The notes beneath the pieces were generated by a model. It was not told the origin of the DNA and made no database searches. It worked only from the letters and a program-made list of their open reading frames with translations. Made by a program: the position numbers and the translations under genes. Below are positions 24,062 through 34,372 of a stretch of DNA of 64,000 bases, piece by piece. Source of the DNA: Acanthacorydalis orientalis (taxonomy: Eukaryota; Arthropoda; Insecta; Megaloptera; Corydalidae); the NCBI GenBank assembly GCA_034766995.1, contig CM068320.1, forward strand, positions 7,754,501 through 7,818,500, given 5' to 3'. Every line of letters starts with the position of its first letter. Positions within the stretch are counted from its first letter, which is position 1.

Positions 24062-24960
24062 CGTGTGGTAGCATGGAGCAATGGTGAACTAGCTCCAGGC
24101 GCCGCAGGAATGAAATGCCTGTTAGATGTTTCGCAATTTATTATTTGTATGATTTTTGTTCAATTAAAACGAGTAATAAAACTTGAATTACATATAGTGC
24201 TATCAGCGCTGCTAAAAATCGTCGTCTATCTAATTTAGAATTATAGATTTTATCTTCGGATGTATATTGTATGTCAGTCATGTGAAATTAATATGTAAGT
24301 ATTTTTAACATTATAATAAATAACTGTTGATATTTTTATACACCAAAACGTAATAAATTTCACATTAGTGTACTTATTTTCATTCAATCTCTATGTATTA
24401 TTATTCGAGGACTCGTTGTACGACGAGCATCCCACATGACGTTGGGACGATTTCACGATTCAAATTCGTAAAAAAAAACACAGTTTTGATTACGAATCTA
24501 ATGACTAACCCATTATAAATTTAAAACAATTATAAATTTATTTTTTTATTTCATTCTTGACACTGCGATTTATTCAATTAGTGAAAGATTTGAGCAAATG
24601 TAATTACATGTTGATAAGTTTAAAATATTGTACAATATTCATAAACTGAAACATGAAAATAGATCAGAAATACTAAAAAATCGTATGAATTTACATTTAT
24701 TAATAGTTGATAATGGAGATAGTAATGGAATTGAATTTTGTGAAGAAATTATAAATGTAGCTGTATTATTGTCCTCTCAAATGGAACCACTAAAAATTCT
24801 TTCCTATTTGTGGACAAACAATATGACTACAATATCTCATAATTTGTTTATTTCCCTACGAATAATGCTTACTTTACCCGTATCAGTTGCTTATGGACAA
24901 TGCAGTTTCTCCAAATGAAAAAGTGTAAAAAAAATACTTAAGGTGTGCATTAAGAGAGAA
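24059..24960 (+). pseudogene. hAT transposase C-terminal remnant
   Basis: A 96-codon plus-strand frame (24628-24918) ends in a segment reading NLFISLRIMLTLPVSVAYGQ followed by CSFSK. This is the pattern of the hAT C-terminal dimerisation domain as found in ZMYM/TTF-domain-type insect transposases. There it sits at the C-terminus and drives multimerisation; here a stop follows the SFSK motif where the family usually continues for 30 or more residues. The upstream 500 bp has only loose fragments and many stops. No 8-bp target duplication or terminal repeat was identified. A CpG-containing scrap (ctccaggcgcc at about 24093) repeats at 25581, 1.5 kb away. Remnant extent is approximate. Confidence 0.65.
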
Positions 24961-25160
24961 GGGAGAAGAGGAAGGGTATAAAAAGAAGGGAGAAATAAAG
25001 AAGAAAAAGGGAACAAGAAAGATAAATCGGTTTGTTTATGATGTCCATTAAAAGCGATGTATGTGAATCGTTAAATTTTGACGACTTGATTTAGGATTTC
25101 ACAGAAAGAAAACTAAACATGTAAATTTCAAATAATATACATAAAAATTGTGTCTATTAA

Positions 25161-25396
25161 CTCTTTCCATACGACTGTCCCTTCTGAGGGGACATCGTAA
25201 ATCTAACAAAAAACAATATTATTTTTTTATACAACATGAATTAATAAATATATTTTTGTAGTTGCATTTCAATAAAGAAATTATTCATAATGCTATATTA
25301 TTTTATTTGAATTTATTTGTTACTTACTATTTTATTAAAAAAATTATTCGAGTTTGCTTGTAGGTGAGGTGAAAAAAAACCTTCAAATGCAAAAGG
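25161..25396. mobile_element. piggyBac-type MITE (copy 1) with TTAA target duplication
   Basis: A 236-bp element is bounded on both sides by TTAA (25157-25160 and 25397-25400), the target-site duplication of piggyBac elements. Its ends are weakly inverted (ctctttccat at left, the complement of atgcaaaagg at right). A near-perfect hairpin, gtcccttctgaggggac, lies about 15 bp inside the left end. A second copy occurs at 34091-34310. There is no coding capacity, so it would depend on a transposase elsewhere. Confidence 0.65.
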
Positions 25397-25400
25397 TTAA

Positions 25401-25613
25401 TGTCGCATTTCATTATTCTGCACAAATGTAACTATTTTATAGTGTATTATTGCAACTGTTTCTTATTTTTGTTAAAAACGCTGAAGGCATTAAATAAATA
25501 TATGAAATAATTATTAGGTTTTCTATTGAATTAATTAGTCGCTCTAGCATAGAATAAAAGCGGTTTTTACGAATGTCTGCTCCAGGCGCCAAAATACCAC
25601 CACACGTCTCTGC

Positions 25614-25676
<63 letters not shown>

Positions 25677-26442
25677 TTTATATGTGTGTATGCAAGCTGA
25701 ACGATTTTATATGTCTCGTTTTACGGCTCGACAATAAAACAATAATTTAATATTAAACATAAACATTACGAAAAAAACATACGACATGTCAATACGACCG
25801 TTTTTCCACATCGTGAAAAAAATCTTGTTCCGAGTTGTGTACTTTAAAACCGATAAAATAAATGTACAGACATTTAATAGTACATACAAAAGAGACAAGC
25901 TTAACAAAATACAAATCACATTTACGAAGAATTGAACGTATCGTAAAGACTGGAGGAGACAAATCAAATTACTGTGATGTGATCAACGTACAGTAAATTG
26001 TAGTTCTTTTCCAAAAAAAAAATCAAAATCGAATATATATCGTCAACTCATCTTGTCTTTCTTTAATAACGACATTAGGCCTGCAAATATTGTATTTATT
26101 TCATTTCATCAACATTAACAGAAAATCTAATCGTTACAACATTGAATTGCATGCGTCTTATTAATTATCGCATTTACCGCCCTTTTTACATTTTTCTTAA
26201 AAAACTGTCTAAATAAAATATAAAATTAAGAAACTTAAAATCATCTCAAATTATTTTCGCAAGACACTATCAAACGAACAAAAAGCGAGTTAGCAATTTT
26301 TAAAAATTTTTTCTTTCCAGAAATCATTACATTTTTATTGTAAATAAAACATAATTTGTTTCTATTTTATCATCAAATTAATTTATTGATATCTGATTTA
26401 ATAACTGCTTTAAGCTACATAAAAATTTTATAATTCTACAAA
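25401..26442. other. AT-rich DNA, no gene seen
   Basis: Contains a TA microsatellite at 25614-25672 and a short patch repeating the 12-mer gctccaggcgcc near 25581. An 86-codon minus-strand frame (25707-25967) is hydrophobic but shows no recognisable domain and no supporting splice sites. Confidence 0.45.
25614..25672. repeat. (TA)n microsatellite
   Basis: TA dinucleotide run of about 58 bp. Confidence 0.95.
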
Positions 26443-26453
26443 TACACACACAC

Positions 26454-26489
<36 letters not shown>
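26443..26489. repeat. (CA)n-(TA)n microsatellite
   Basis: Short CA run followed by TA dinucleotides, ending at the left edge of the Tc1/mariner-like remnant. Confidence 0.95.
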
Positions 26490-26493
<4 letters not shown>

Positions 26494-27260
26494 GCTCCCA
26501 AAAAATATATACACATCTGAACAGTCCATAACCCTCTTAATTTTCTTTCTTTTTTAGGTATAACAGATTTAAAATAATGGATGATCTTAGATTAAACTTC
26601 TAAAAAAGAAAATTTGTCGTGAAGTGCTGCTGGAACTGTAAGAACGTAATTAAAGTGTAAAGACAGTTCAGAAAACGACATTTAAATTAAACATTTCAAT
26701 TAATCGCCACAATTGCAGCTACTGGGCATCTGAGAATCCGTATGTTACGGAAGAAGATCATGTTAATTTACCAAGAGTTACAGTGTCAAGTGGATTGCCA
26801 GCAAGGTGTTTAATTTAATCATTCTTTTTTCATAGCACTACGATTGATGCCGTTTACTTGAACCTGCTGCAGAAATTTGTAATTCCGCGCATTCCTGAGG
26901 TGTTTAGGGATAAGGAAGATATTTATTTCCAATAAAATAGTGCACTTTCCCACTATCATCGTGATGTGACTATCTTGATGAAAATTTGCCGAACAGATAG
27001 ATTGGACGTATGTTTAGTATTGAATACCCCTCGCGCTCCTCAGACCTCAAACCAAAGAACTTTTTTATGGGACCTCATCAAAGATATAATTTATGGCAAG
27101 AAATCGATAACAGATAATTAACTGAAAGCATCCATTGAAAGAGAATACGCCCAAATTCACTTCATCAACTCGAAGACGTTATTTTTTCCGGCAAGTGATT
27201 TGTCAGTTACCAGAAAAAAAACAAAGTTATACAAAATAATGGGGAATATTTTAAGGATTG
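26490..27260 (+). pseudogene. Tc1/mariner-superfamily transposase remnant
   Basis: The plus strand carries fragments of a DDE transposase. [19 protein letters not shown] begins near 26700. [16 protein letters not shown] block lies near 26770-26805, then TIDAVYLNLLQKFVIPRIPE near 26845-26900. EDIYFQ followed by a stop and then SALSHYHRDV (second-Asp block, Asp lost) is near 26917-26970. An arginine/serine-rich YPSRSSDLKP block, in the place of the family's PPRSPDL motif, is near 27020-27050. The C-terminal IEREYAQIH block is near 27140. The left end, agaagctcccaaaaaatata from 26491, is terminal-repeat-like. This type of insect DDE gene belongs to the IS630-Tc1-mariner superfamily but not to mariner proper. 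Many stops and frameshifts make it non-functional. Confidence 0.65.
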
Positions 27261-28740
27261 AGATTTATTCTATTTTTCCGTAAACATTAGTTTTTATTTA
27301 AAATACACCAAACTTATTCATATGCTTTATAGAAATAATACACAATATATTTTTACTTTCTATATTTAAAAAAATTAAAATGAGAGTTTATTTTACAACT
27401 TAACGACTCAACCTACAAATAACATCACTAAAACAAAAAAAAAATCATAATAAAGCTATTCCCTTACTATAATATGACAGAAATAAGTTACAATCACATA
27501 AATTGCACTTAACGGAGACTAAAGTAATGACAATTGTAATATTTTGGGAATGTAATCATCGTTTGTACGTTGTCTTACAGGTTATCTTCCTACAGGTCAG
27601 CTGAAAGTCTGGTTTCAGTTGCCCGTTTTGACACGTGTGCTATCTTGAGGTTGAATTTGAAGACTCTTCAAAATCAAAAATTTTAAAATTCAGTTAAAAA
27701 TATCAATGTGCCGAAATAAATCGCAGAAAGCAGATTTTCAACTGATCATATAGAAGACCTCCAATAGACATCAAAATCATGACGTGTCATAAATGCATGA
27801 AATAGGAACAAAATACAACAAACATTTATATTGCTTTAAAAAAATAATAATATTTTGTAATTGAATAAAATATTTGCGAATATATTTTAATGATTCCAAA
27901 ATACTACACCGCCCTAATGAATAATTTTATTTTATGTTGGAGAAATAAAAAAATCTAGTAGTAGTAAAAACATATTGTGGGGTGTAAAATCACTTCTTAA
28001 AAAAAATAATTATACATTATTAAATTAAGTAGTTAAATAATTAATATACTAATTATAGCAAGTAATTAAATAATTTACAAACCAAATGCTTAAATTACCA
28101 TTAGATCTAGTTTACTTTTTTATAATTTTCAAATCAGTATCAATAATATAAAATAATGTATCTGACTATGAAGATCATCTATTTCTATTATCATAACGTT
28201 TATATTCAAGAAAATTGCAAATTATACAGTCTTAAACTAAATTTCATAATCTGTAAATTGTAAAATAATAAATATTAATTTTGTGTTTATATATATAAAA
28301 ATATGCTTTTAAATAAACCATTAATGTTTTCTATAGAAAATATATGATAAACAAATGTGTATTTTGCATTTAAAATCAAATTAAAGGACATGCAATTACT
28401 CATTTACATAAATAGAATACCGTTGTAAATGAAACATTAAATTTAAACTGTAATTTAGTTGAAATTTTTTATGTATGTTTTTGTCTGTAATTATGATTTC
28501 ATTTTCTGAATATAATTGCAGATAAAATAAATATTTAGAAAAAAGTTTAATTAAAATACGAAAAAAAGATTAACTTGTTGATCAGATGAAAAAAAAACAG
28601 TTTTAAAATAATTTTGTACGCATTTAAAAAAATCCGATAATAAAAAAATATTTGTTTCTCATGATTTTATACAAACAACGCGTTTAGCAGCAAACGATAT
28701 AAAACATTAATTAATTTTCCGTTTTCATTTTTATAATGTG
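27261..28740. other. AT-rich DNA, no gene seen
   Basis: No transposon motif, microsatellite of note or coding signal recognised. Confidence 0.55.
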
Positions 28741-29252
28741 GCGTCGCATAATTCAATACATGGGCCGGTTTATTTTGCGGTTCAACCTCATGCTCGACCC
28801 GCAGTCAATTTAAAACGTTGACAATAACAGCTCTTAAGCGCACGAACCCTTTTCGTAAAATGTTCCACTACACATGGCGCACTGAAAAGACAAAAATAAA
28901 ATCGGATTCCCGTAGAAGATTTTAGTAGAACAGCGAGGTCGACCGCACGTTCGATATCCGCTACCTGCCTCACGTCAACTGCACGGAACATTCCTCTGTA
29001 ATGTTTCTGAGATCGGGCGGGATAATGTGCCTTAATCGCGCGGGGGCCGTCCGACGAGACGGCCCGTGCCGGCTGCGCCCTGCCCGTTTGCCGCTTGATC
29101 GCAGAGTGGCGACGCCGCTACCAGCGTCACCGCCGTAACGACAAGCCATAACTTCGGAGATTCGTCTGGAGTAATTCCGAAAAGATGCGCTTTATTTTAG
29201 AACCCACTTCGAACAATTTAATTTGAGGTTTAAAGAGGATTGCGTCGGAAAG
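28741..29252 (+). other. CpG-rich patch ending at a consensus splice donor; candidate 5' exon/promoter
   Basis: The piece 29010-29150 is the most GC- and CpG-rich non-LINE sequence in the window. It includes a perfect 8-bp stem with a 6-nt loop (gggccgtc at 29044-29051, gacggccc at 29058-29065). The patch ends at AAG followed by GTGAGTCG from 29253, a textbook splice donor on the plus strand, and base composition then falls back to AT-rich. I infer a first (probably non-coding) exon and promoter of a host gene whose body lies downstream or outside. The 67-codon minus-strand frame 28788-28991 shows no known domain. There is no direct transcript evidence. Confidence 0.38.
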
Positions 29253-29446
29253 GTGAGTCGGGATATGGACGAGATTTAATCTTACGAACTATGCGTGTGT
29301 GTGTGTGCGTATTCAGGCCGTTCCAGATCCGTTCTGTACTCATTAAGTGAAACGACACTTTTTTTAAGTGGAACGATTTTAATCTGATTTCATACAACAC
29401 TCTAAAGAATTGTATCTCATGATACACGATTTGTGGAATGTTTCAT

Positions 29447-29518
<72 letters not shown>

Positions 29519-30072
29519 TGCACATATCTATGTAGGTAATATCTTAATACAAGTTCATATTTCTTCTTTATATTACTGTTAATTGTATTTATTTTATTCT
29601 TTATGAATAGTTAGTTATATTAGAAAAGTATTTTTTATAGGAACGCTTTCATTGATACATTTTTATTGTTATATTTACAATATATTTATGATTACTAATC
29701 GCTTTCCAGAGTAATAGATTTTAACATAAGTTTTATTTTATCCAGAGAAGTTTAGAATAACTTAAAGATAACGTTACTCATATTTTTAAACTATTTATTG
29801 CAAGTAGATCTCACTAGTTACGAGTATTAAACTTATTCTTAATAAATTTAATAATCATACTTAGATCGAATGGTATAGTAGGCATTAATAACCAGTGAAA
29901 CCTACTTGTAGTGTTTAGTAAAAGATTATCAGTATGTCTAAAAGAATTATATAAGATTTTTACTTTATTAATATCATAATAACCCAATGCGTGCCAGATA
30001 ATTTTCAGAAAACAACGCAAGTCAAAACAATTTCAATTGAAACGGCGTAAATCAAGGTATGACTCGAACATA
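29253..30072. other. AT-rich DNA, no gene seen
   Basis: Holds a TA microsatellite at 29447-29514. If the donor at 29253 is real this would be the start of an intron. Nothing else is recognised. Confidence 0.5.
29447..29514. repeat. (TA)n microsatellite
   Basis: TA dinucleotide run of about 68 bp. Confidence 0.95.
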
Positions 30073-31361
30073 ACAGGTGGGCTGAAAAGTTCGTAGGCTT
30101 GCATAGAAAAAAATTATTTTTTGATAGAATTTGATTTTATTATTCAATATAGTTCCCTTCGAGGGCGATACAACGATTATAGCGGTCATACAATTTTTCG
30201 ATACCATTTTTATAATACGATTTGTCTTTAGCCTCAAAATAGGCTTCAGTTTCGGCGATTACCTCTTCATCGGAGCAAAATTTCCGTCCAGCGAGCATCC
30301 TCTTGAGGTCTGGAAACAGAAAAATATCGGGGCCAGATCTGGAGAGTACGGTGGATGCGGAAGCAATTGGAAGCCTAATTCTTGCAATTTCGCCATCGAT
30401 TTCATTGATTTGTGACACGGTGCATTGTCTTGATGAAACAGCACTTTCTTCTTCTTCAAATGAAGCCGCTTTTTCGCGATTTCGCCTTTTAAACGCTCCA
30501 ATAACGCTACGTAATAGTCGCTGTTTATGGTTTTTCCCTTTTTAAGATAGTCAATGAATATTATACCATGAGTATCCCAGAATACTGATGCCAGAACCTT
30601 TCCAGCCGACTTTTGCGTCTTTCCACGCTTTGGAGTCGGTTCATCACGTGCAGTCCACTCGGCTGACTGTCGATTGGACTCCGGTGTGAAATGATGGAGC
30701 CATGTTTCATCCATCGTCACATATCGACGCAAAAATTCGGATTTATTACGATTGAACAGCTCCAAACACTCCTTAGAATCATCAATTCGTTGTTGTTTTT
30801 GGTCGATTGTGAGCTCGCGCGGCACCCACTTTGAACAGAGCTTTCTCATATCCAAATATTCATGCACGATATGACCAACACGTTCCTTTGATATCTTTAG
30901 GGTCTCAGCTATCTCAATCAACTTCACTTTACGGTTATCAAAAATTATTTTGTGGACTTTTTTGATGTTTTCGTCGGTAACAGCCTCTTTCGGGCGTCCA
31001 CTGCGTGCATCGTCCTCGGTGCTCATTTCGCCTCGTTTAAATTTAGCAAACCACTTCTCTACGGTTGATTTTCCTGGTGCAGAGTCCGAATAATGTTTAT
31101 TAAGCCAAGCCTTGGTTTCAACAGTATTTTTTTTCGCCAAAAAGCAATGCTTTATTAACACACGAAATTCCTTTTTATTCATTTTTTCAAGGTAACAAAA
31201 GTTCTTTCACTAAAAATGCTATAACTCAGATACTAATAGTGCAACAGCTGTCAAATTTATACACGCGTCTTTTGAAGGTTAGGGCTAACTAAAAATCATA
31301 TGGATTTGATACTAGTAGCGCCATCTATGTGTCAGCCTACGAACTTTTCAGCCCACAATGT
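30073..31361 (-). mobile_element. nearly intact irritans-type (Himar1-like) mariner
   Basis: The element is 1289 bp, the normal mariner size, flanked by TA on both sides (30071-30072 and 31362-31363). The ends start ACAGG at left and, on the complement, ACATT at right. They contain a perfect 23-bp inverted repeat (30077-30099 and 31334-31356) beginning gtgggctgaaaagttcgtag. The transposase lies on the minus strand with short untranslated flanks of 67 and 179 bp. By recognised motifs it belongs to the irritans subfamily, whose best-known member is Himar1 of the horn fly. It is far less decayed than every other mariner here, so it probably arrived or moved most recently. Confidence 0.95.
30140..31182 (-). 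pseudogene. irritans-type mariner transposase with a single 4-nt deletion
   Basis: Role when intact: nuclear transposase that binds the terminal repeats through an N-terminal helix-turn-helix region and cuts and joins DNA at TA with a DD34D catalytic domain. The frame opens at Met 31182 (MNKKEFRVLIKHCF) and is free of stops for 285 codons: HTH region about residues 1-110, WVPREL linker at 119-124, first catalytic Asp158 in MDETW, second Asp252 in HQDNAPCH. A 4-nt deletion at 30328/30329, just after SPDLAP, shifts the frame and gives a premature end at 30259. The third Asp codon (GAT 30328-30326) and the C-terminus through CIALEGNYIE survive in the shifted frame to 30140. Adding the four bases would give 348 codons, the usual length of the family. 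I see no other lesion, so it is recently dead. Confidence 0.93.
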
Positions 31362-31363
31362 TA

Positions 31364-31570
31364 TTATAACTATGTAAAAAAATTTTTGAAACAGTTATTC
31401 TTTGATTTACTTCTTTTGTTTTAAAATATTTGTCAATAGACGAGAATTTTCGTTTCCGGTCCTACCGCATATTTATATAAAAAAGGAGATTTCTCGTTTC
31501 TGGTACGTAACGTGTTAAAACAGTAAAAACGATCATTTTACACCTAATGTGGGAATAGTAATTTACAGTA
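31364..31570. other. short AT-rich spacer
   Basis: Sequence between the mariner and the Tigger-like element; nothing recognised. Confidence 0.5.
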
Positions 31571-32733
31571 CACTGAGACCTCGATTTACGTTGTTAATTG
31601 GTACCAAAAAACGCCGACTCAAATCGAAATAATCTATTACATAGTATTTCTATAGAACTTCTTTTCATGCGTTTTATTTAAATAAATAATACGTATCACG
31701 AAAACTGAAAATTAAGCAACATTAAAATGCATTATGATTAAAATTTAAAAAAATAATCTTTTATTCAATTAATAAAAAATTATTCAAACAAAAGTATTAT
31801 GTAATTCATTTGTACATTAAATGTTTATGATAATATTTTGTTGTTTTAAACTGGAAGATGAATCGGTGTCTATTACTGTCGACTATGCTTGATTAATTAA
31901 AAATGTATCTCAAGTTTGTTGAATTCTCACGTTTTCTATCGATAAAATTTTTTTTGTCGCAATTTATGGCATCATCCACAGTTCTTGTCACTCTTGAACT
32001 TCGTTCATCATGACGATTATCGGTTGGAAAAATGTCCCTTGTCTCTGATATTAATTGCATTGCTTTCGAAATGTGACTAGTAGTTAATTCCTAGTAGTCT
32101 AACTAGTAGTCTTTCCTCTGGTATTACATCAGATGTATCAATCTCATCCATCACATGTTTTAAATCTATACTAATCAAGTCTTCGTTATTAAGTTCTTCG
32201 ACTCGGAATTCAATCATCTCGCTGATATCGTCTTTTTCCCAACCTTCAAAATTTGCTTTTTTGGTCACTTCGGCAATTTCTTTACGAACACTGGACACTG
32301 CATCTACATTCGCATCTTTGGATACGCATTCAGTCCATATTTTTCACCAAACTCCATCCATACATGACGGTTTTACTTTCTTCCACGATTGGCCGATATT
32401 TTCATGACATTTTATGTAATATATATATATATATATATGTTTATATATAAACCTTTTCTCTACACATCTGACGAGCAACTAAATTAACGGTATAACTTTT
32501 TTTTACATTTGTATATTTTATTTACAATGACTATTATTCAGGTCTTAATAAATTTGATGAATTCATTTATCTTGCATAATAAAGATGAAAATAAAAATTA
32601 AATACAGAATTGACAAAAAAATGAAAAAACTGAATAAATTACCAAAAAAATTTTAAAAAATTACATAGCGTTTCAACTTACGATGCAAACCGAAATGATA
32701 CACATCGGAGGGACTCAAATCGAGATATTGGTG
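31571..32733 (-). mobile_element. pogo/Tigger-like element remnant
   Basis: The left end reads cactgagacctcgatttacg immediately after a TA, the form of Tigger/pogo terminal repeats (CAGTG-type with CTCGATTT). The right end near 32713-32733 is an imperfect inverted copy (complement begins caccaatatctcgatttgag). The span is about 1.16 kb, shorter than a complete Tigger, so it is internally deleted or decayed. Its minus strand codes a remnant of the transposase C-terminal region. Confidence 0.7.
32077..32420 (-). pseudogene. Tigger/pogo transposase C-terminal remnant
   Basis: The minus strand reads a piece resembling the segment after the DDE domain of CENP-B/jerky-like Tigger transposases. A SWKKVKPSCMDGVWKK-like stretch lies near 32345-32395. 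It is followed, in a different frame, by RKEIAEVTKKANFEGWEKDD, then ISEMIEF with EELNNEDLISIDL (32130-32280). The pattern of an acidic EEL-nnEDLisi segment after the WKK motif is what I recognise. The DDE catalytic part is not present. A frameshift separates the two blocks and stops follow. No role as a host gene is apparent. Confidence 0.65.
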
Positions 32734-32735
32734 AA

Positions 32736-32814
32736 TATAAAATAGTATTGTCACAAAAAAAGGTTGAAAAAATCAATCTACTACCATGTTTATATAGACA
32801 TACTAACACACACG

Positions 32815-32853
<39 letters not shown>

Positions 32854-33023
32854 CGATTACGTTGCTATATATCTGATAATAATTATATAAACATAATGAG
32901 CAGTAAAAAATATATTTATTGTTTCATTCGTTTGCATGTACAGGCTTATAATTGAGAAATAGGCGAGAGCAACGAGCCCGGGGATTGGTGAGCGAAGCAA
33001 GAAGAAGTCGGAGCCACCTAGTA
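32736..33023 (+). mobile_element. unit 1 of a tandem repeat, possibly Helitron-like 3' end
   Basis: This unit and the next share gacatactaaca, then a TA tract, then atttattgtttcattcg, then a GC-rich tail with gagcgaagc and agcccgggg words. Unit 1 ends tcggagccacctagt followed by TA. Insect Helitron-like elements often end in a GC-rich hairpin followed by CTAGT, and this tail looks like a decayed version. The ascription is tentative; SINE-like or MITE origins are possible. The tract at 32817-32852 is an internal TA microsatellite. Confidence 0.45.
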
Positions 33024-33028
33024 TATAT

Positions 33029-33112
33029 ATAAAATCAAAATTATTCGCAATAAACTTTATAAAACATTAAAAAATAATCTATCTGCTAAAATGTTCAAAC
33101 AGACATACTAAC

Positions 33113-33150
<38 letters not shown>

Positions 33151-33287
33151 GAATTCATGACGTCGACTTATGTATTTGATATGTTTATTGTTTCATTCGG
33201 TTACATGTACATACTTATAAAATTGACAAGTGAGCGAGCGCAGCCCGGGGGATAACGAGAGAAGCGAGTAGGTTGCGGAACCCCTTA

Positions 33288-33290
<3 letters not shown>
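33029..33290 (+). mobile_element. unit 2 of the tandem repeat, possibly Helitron-like
   Basis: Same order of blocks as unit 1, with (TA)n-(GA)n at 33113-33150 in place of the TA tract. The tail reads ggttgcggaaccccttaata, in which ggtt/aacc can form a small stem. The two units are in direct tandem orientation, offset by about 270-305 bp depending on the microsatellite lengths. Confidence 0.45.

Positions 33291-33293
<3 letters not shown>

Positions 33294-33331
<38 letters not shown>
33294..33331. repeat. (TG)n-(TA)n microsatellite
   Basis: Short TG start followed by TA dinucleotides, immediately after unit 2. Confidence 0.95.
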
Positions 33332-33332
<1 letters not shown>

Positions 33333-34029
33333 TATAAATATAACTTTCCTATATAAAGCAACACATTTTTCACTTCGAGTACCAAGAACTAAAAATTACT
33401 ACAATATACTTAAAAAGATGTGTCAATAGTGTATGCACCAGATGAAGTCTTAGTCCTCAAGATGGATCTTAAACTAAATAATTTCAAACATAAAATGGAA
33501 TTCCCGAAATAAATAAATACACTTAATGATACATGCAGATAATTTTTTTTGAAAATTCCTGATCAAAATAATTAAACATACAACAAAAATACCATTATTA
33601 TATCTGATTTAGACACCGATTCAGTGATACAGATCGATAGTGTTTGAATAATAAACTGTTTATACATTATTTTCATCAAACATTTGTTACTTAATAAATA
33701 AACTTAATTATATTTCACTAATTTAGTATTTTTTTTAGAAAAACCCTCACAGTAAGTCATATAAATAGTTGAATTGCCAAAAAACGGATCCATATAGAAC
33801 ATTCACTGTAAAAAATGCTGATTTTCAATAAATTTTAATAAATCTTATCAAATTCTGAGCAATTCATTTTATTTTCATTTTCAATATTTTATCATATTGT
33901 TATTAATTAGACAAAATTTAATTTATTTTTTTAAGAAAATCTGCAAGTAATATTGTTTATTTTTATTATGTTTTGGTCCAAAACCAACTCTTTACTTTTA
34001 GATACTTATTTTAGAAACATTCTATAATA
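33332..34029. other. AT-rich DNA, no gene seen
   Basis: Nothing recognised on either strand. Confidence 0.5.
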
Positions 34030-34032
34030 TAT

Positions 34033-34080
<48 letters not shown>

Positions 34081-34090
34081 ATCCCTTTAC
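34030..34090. repeat. (CA)n-(TA)n-(TATG)n microsatellite
   Basis: CA run passing to TA and a short TATG end, directly adjoining the second piggyBac-type MITE copy. Confidence 0.93.
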
Positions 34091-34310
34091 ACTAGACTGT
34101 CCCCTCAGAGGGGACGTATATCTAACTAATAACAATATTACTTTTTTTATAAAATATAAATTAATAAATATATTTTTGAAGTTTCATTTGAATAAAGAAA
34201 TTATTTACAAGCTGTATAATTTTATTTAAAGTTATTTGTTACTCGCTATTTTGTTAAAATATATGTTTAAGTTGCTGGTAGATGAGGTGAAAAAATCTGC
34301 GAATGCACAG
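34091..34310. mobile_element. piggyBac-type MITE (copy 2)
   Basis: Shares with copy 1 (25161-25396) the end word ctgtcccctcagaggggac (a perfect 16-bp palindrome, gtcccctcagaggggac without its centre base), then taataaatatatttttg, caataaag-like and ggtgaggtgaaaaaa-like words in the same order. TTAA target sites are not visible because both ends are embedded in microsatellite or altered sequence. By eye the two copies are about 75-80 percent identical. Confidence 0.6.
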
Positions 34311-34314
34311 TGAT

Positions 34315-34316
<2 letters not shown>

Positions 34317-34372
<56 letters not shown>
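34317..34372. repeat. (TA)n microsatellite
   Basis: TA dinucleotide run of about 56 bp. Confidence 0.95.

Noticed and set aside
24059..24110. Possible tRNA or tRNA-derived SINE head (ggtagcatggagcaatgg)
   Set aside because: No cloverleaf can be drawn, no B-box was found and there is no A-rich tail.
30131..30545. Plus-strand frames opposite the irritans-type mariner
   Set aside because: They are antisense shadows of the transposase reading frame.
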